Positions 62,593 to 64,000 of a stretch of 64,000 nt of DNA are shown in pieces (the stretch's first letter is position 1; each line of letters begins with the position of its first letter). Under the pieces are notes generated by a model that saw nothing but the letters and a program-made list of their open reading frames with translations, was not told where the DNA came from and ran no database searches. A program made the translations under genes and the position numbers. The stretch spans positions 434,001 through 498,000 of the forward strand of contig JAKCFM010000002.1 of the NCBI GenBank assembly GCA_025041195.1, read 5' to 3'. The DNA comes from Halobacteriales archaeon YIM A00013. Its GTDB lineage: Archaea; Halobacteriota; Halobacteria; Halobacteriales; Haloarculaceae.

Positions 62593-63723
62593 TCATGGTG
62601 TCTCTGCGCTGGTTTCGGTGGTGGTCGGTGCCGATGGGTCGACCAGGAGATTCCGTCCGGTCGTCTGATCGAACAGATGGATCTCCGATTCGTCGAATGC
62701 GACGGTGATCGAATCGCCCTCTTCGTGGTCGACCGATCCTAGCACGCGCATGGTGAACTCGGTGTCGCCGGTGCGGAGATACAGATAGTTGTCATCACCA
62801 ACTGGCTCTTGCACATCGAGCACCGCACTGATGGCATTTCGATCATCCACGTTCGCAAACCGCATGTGCTCCGGACGAATGCCGAGATGGCCACGCTGTA
62901 TCTGGGCATCCTCTAGCCGGGTCGCGAGCGATTCCGAAACGGAAACGCTGATGTCGTTGCCAGAAAGCGTCGTTCCAGAGATAGTTACGTCGAAGAAGTT
63001 CATCGATGGGCTCCCAATGAACTCCCCGACGAACCGGTTGGTCGGCTGAGCGAACACCTCCCGCGGCGTGCCAACTTGCTGGATCGCTCCCTCGTTGATC
63101 ACCACGACACGATCGGACATCGTCATCGCCTCCTCCTGGTCGTGGGTAACGTAGACCGTCGTCGTTTCGAGGTCTTCCTGGAGGCGCTGGAGTTCAGTCC
63201 GCATCGTCGTTCGAAGTTTCGCGTCGAGATTCGAGAGTGGTTCGTCCATCAAAAACGCCGCGGGATCGCGAACGATCGCCCGTCCGGTCGCGACGCGCTG
63301 TTGTTGACCGCCAGAGAGTTGGCTGGGTTTTTTGGACAGCTGATCCTCGATGCCCAGCATCTCGACGGCTTCGGTGACGCGCTCATCGATCGTCTCTGCG
63401 TCCAGATCTGACGTGAGCTCCAACCCGTACGAGAGGTTCTGCTCGACGGTCATGTGTGGATAGAGCGCGTAGTTCTGAAACACCATTGCAATGTCTCGAT
63501 CCTGTGGTTGCACGTCGTTAACGAGCTGGCCCCCGATGTGGATTGCACCGCCAGTAATAGTCTCAAGGCCGGCGATCATTCGGAGTACTGTGGATTTACC
63601 CGACCCCGATGGGCCCACGATCGTGATGAACTCGCCGTCCTGAATCTCCAGATCGAACGACTCAACGGCGGTCGTCTCCTCGTCATACGTCTTGCTGACG
63701 CTATCGAGTACGATTCGGCTCAT
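62593..63723 (-). CDS. ugpC: UgpC/MsmX-type sugar ABC transporter ATPase
   Basis: A 376-residue ABC ATPase. Walker A is GPSGSGKST, signature LSGGQQQRVATGRAI, Walker B AAFLMDEPLSNLD and H-loop TVYVTHDQEEAMT. The C-terminal TOBE-like part (about 240-360) contains the usual LGIRPEHMRF. It heads the cluster, 28 bases upstream of the binding-protein gene, so all five transporter genes appear to form one transcript. Confidence 0.92.
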   Translation of the reverse strand: MSRIVLDSVSKTYDEETTAVESFDLEIQDGEFITIVGPSGSGKSTVLRMIAGLETITGGAIHIGGQLVNDVQPQDRDIAMVFQNYALYPHMTVEQNLSYGLELTSDLDAETIDERVTEAVEMLGIEDQLSKKPSQLSGGQQQRVATGRAIVRDPAAFLMDEPLSNLDAKLRTTMRTELQRLQEDLETTTVYVTHDQEEAMTMSDRVVVINEGAIQQVGTPREVFAQPTNRFVGEFIGSPSMNFFDVTISGTTLSGNDISVSVSESLATRLEDAQIQRGHLGIRPEHMRFANVDDRNAISAVLDVQEPVGDDNYLYLRTGDTEFTMRVLGSVDHEEGDSITVAFDESEIHLFDQTTGRNLLVDPSAPTTTETSAETP

Positions 63724-63760
63724 GCCTGTCCACCAACAATATTCTCAATAGACATATAGC

Positions 63761-64000
63761 TTACCATGGTGGCTGTTCACTTTCAAGCTGGGGAAGCGGC
63801 CGTTTCGCATGGCGGATTTCACAGAGATCTCGGTCTGGAAGATACGTTGAGGTCATCTCCAGGACGTGATTATGTACTGGAACGAGTGGTGACGTCCAGC
63901 CCACGTAGATATCACCCGTTTCGATCTCGTCGTCGTAGTGCAGTGGTGATTGTACCGCCGCCCACTCTGCTGTCGGAGCAGATGCAGCCAGCATCGTCGA
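63761..64000 (-). CDS. C-terminal fragment of a gene running off the window
   Basis: An open frame continuing past position 64000, ending LESEQPPW with a TAA at 63761. The 80 visible residues (ETGDIYVGWTSPLVPVHNHVLEMT, DLCEIRHAKRPLPQLESE) show no recognised motif. It lies 37 bases upstream of the ATPase gene on the same strand, so it may belong to the sugar operon. Confidence 0.6.
   Translation of the reverse strand, partial: STMLAASAPTAEWAAVQSPLHYDDEIETGDIYVGWTSPLVPVHNHVLEMTSTYLPDRDLCEIRHAKRPLPQLESEQPPW

Noticed and set aside
1-64000. CRISPR arrays, tRNA and rRNA genes
   Set aside because: No regularly spaced direct repeats, tRNA TpsiC-arm pattern with pairing arms, or rRNA core sequences were recognised by eye.

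Overview
The window reads as chromosomal DNA from a halophilic archaeon (class Halobacteria). Proteins are acidic, Tat-type twin-arginine signals dominate secretion, and recognisable haloarchaeal families are present: halocyanin, DUF5786, DUF1508, the archaeal-type glucose-6-phosphate dehydrogenase (Azf), BioY-type biotin uptake, and an IS200/IS605 element with TnpB. Coding DNA is GC-rich but intergenic gaps are AT-rich. No rRNA, tRNA or CRISPR array was recognised.

Layout. 0.3-4.2 kb: CBS protein, UspA, an IS200/IS605 element with intact tnpB and broken tnpA, a guanidinium-type SMR exporter and a small DUF1508 protein. 4.4-8.1 kb: a CaCA antiporter, then halocyanin, a NosD-like beta-helix protein and a membrane protein that look co-transcribed. 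8.2-14.3 kb: an AddB-like nuclease and an AddA-like helicase-nuclease that overlap by 4 bp. 15-16.9 kb: a cold-shock-like plus zinc-finger protein with a palindrome at its promoter. 17.1-19.7 kb: a THEP1 NTPase and a biotin ECF transporter (bioY, ATPase, EcfT). 19.9-24.6 kb: an HNH protein with membrane segments and a large Eco57I-like methyltransferase. 24.6-30.2 kb: sugar catabolism, with 6-phosphogluconate dehydrogenase, MFS sugar porter, Azf-like dehydrogenase and GH15 glucoamylase. 30.3-37.7 kb: a polysaccharide region with two secreted modular GH18 chitinases, two paralogous secreted His-rich mini-proteins that both end in LIDIL, and a lipoprotein polysaccharide deacetylase. 37.7-45.4 kb: PadR regulator, broken macro-domain gene, DUF5786, DoxX, AEC carrier, UspA, an ABC-2 exporter, small haloarchaeal proteins and a cupin.

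45.5-55 kb looks accessory. It has large gaps and unrelated single genes: an M48 protease, an orphan BrxE-like protein, and a compact leftward group made of a DUF6884 protein, a protein with two GIY-YIG-like domains, and a PD-(D/E)XK/DUF4268 protein. This group is the best candidate here for an undescribed defence or DNA-processing system. A HEAT-repeat protein and an ICMT-like methyltransferase follow. 55-64 kb: a RibD/DHFR-like reductase, a flavin monooxygenase, and a leftward sugar-uptake locus (UgpC-type ATPase, binding lipoprotein, two permeases, YesL-like protein, secreted GH43-ricin protein).

Together the 24-38 kb and 57-64 kb regions describe an organism that breaks down chitin and other polysaccharides outside the cell, imports the sugars, and sends glucose through an oxidative pentose phosphate route.
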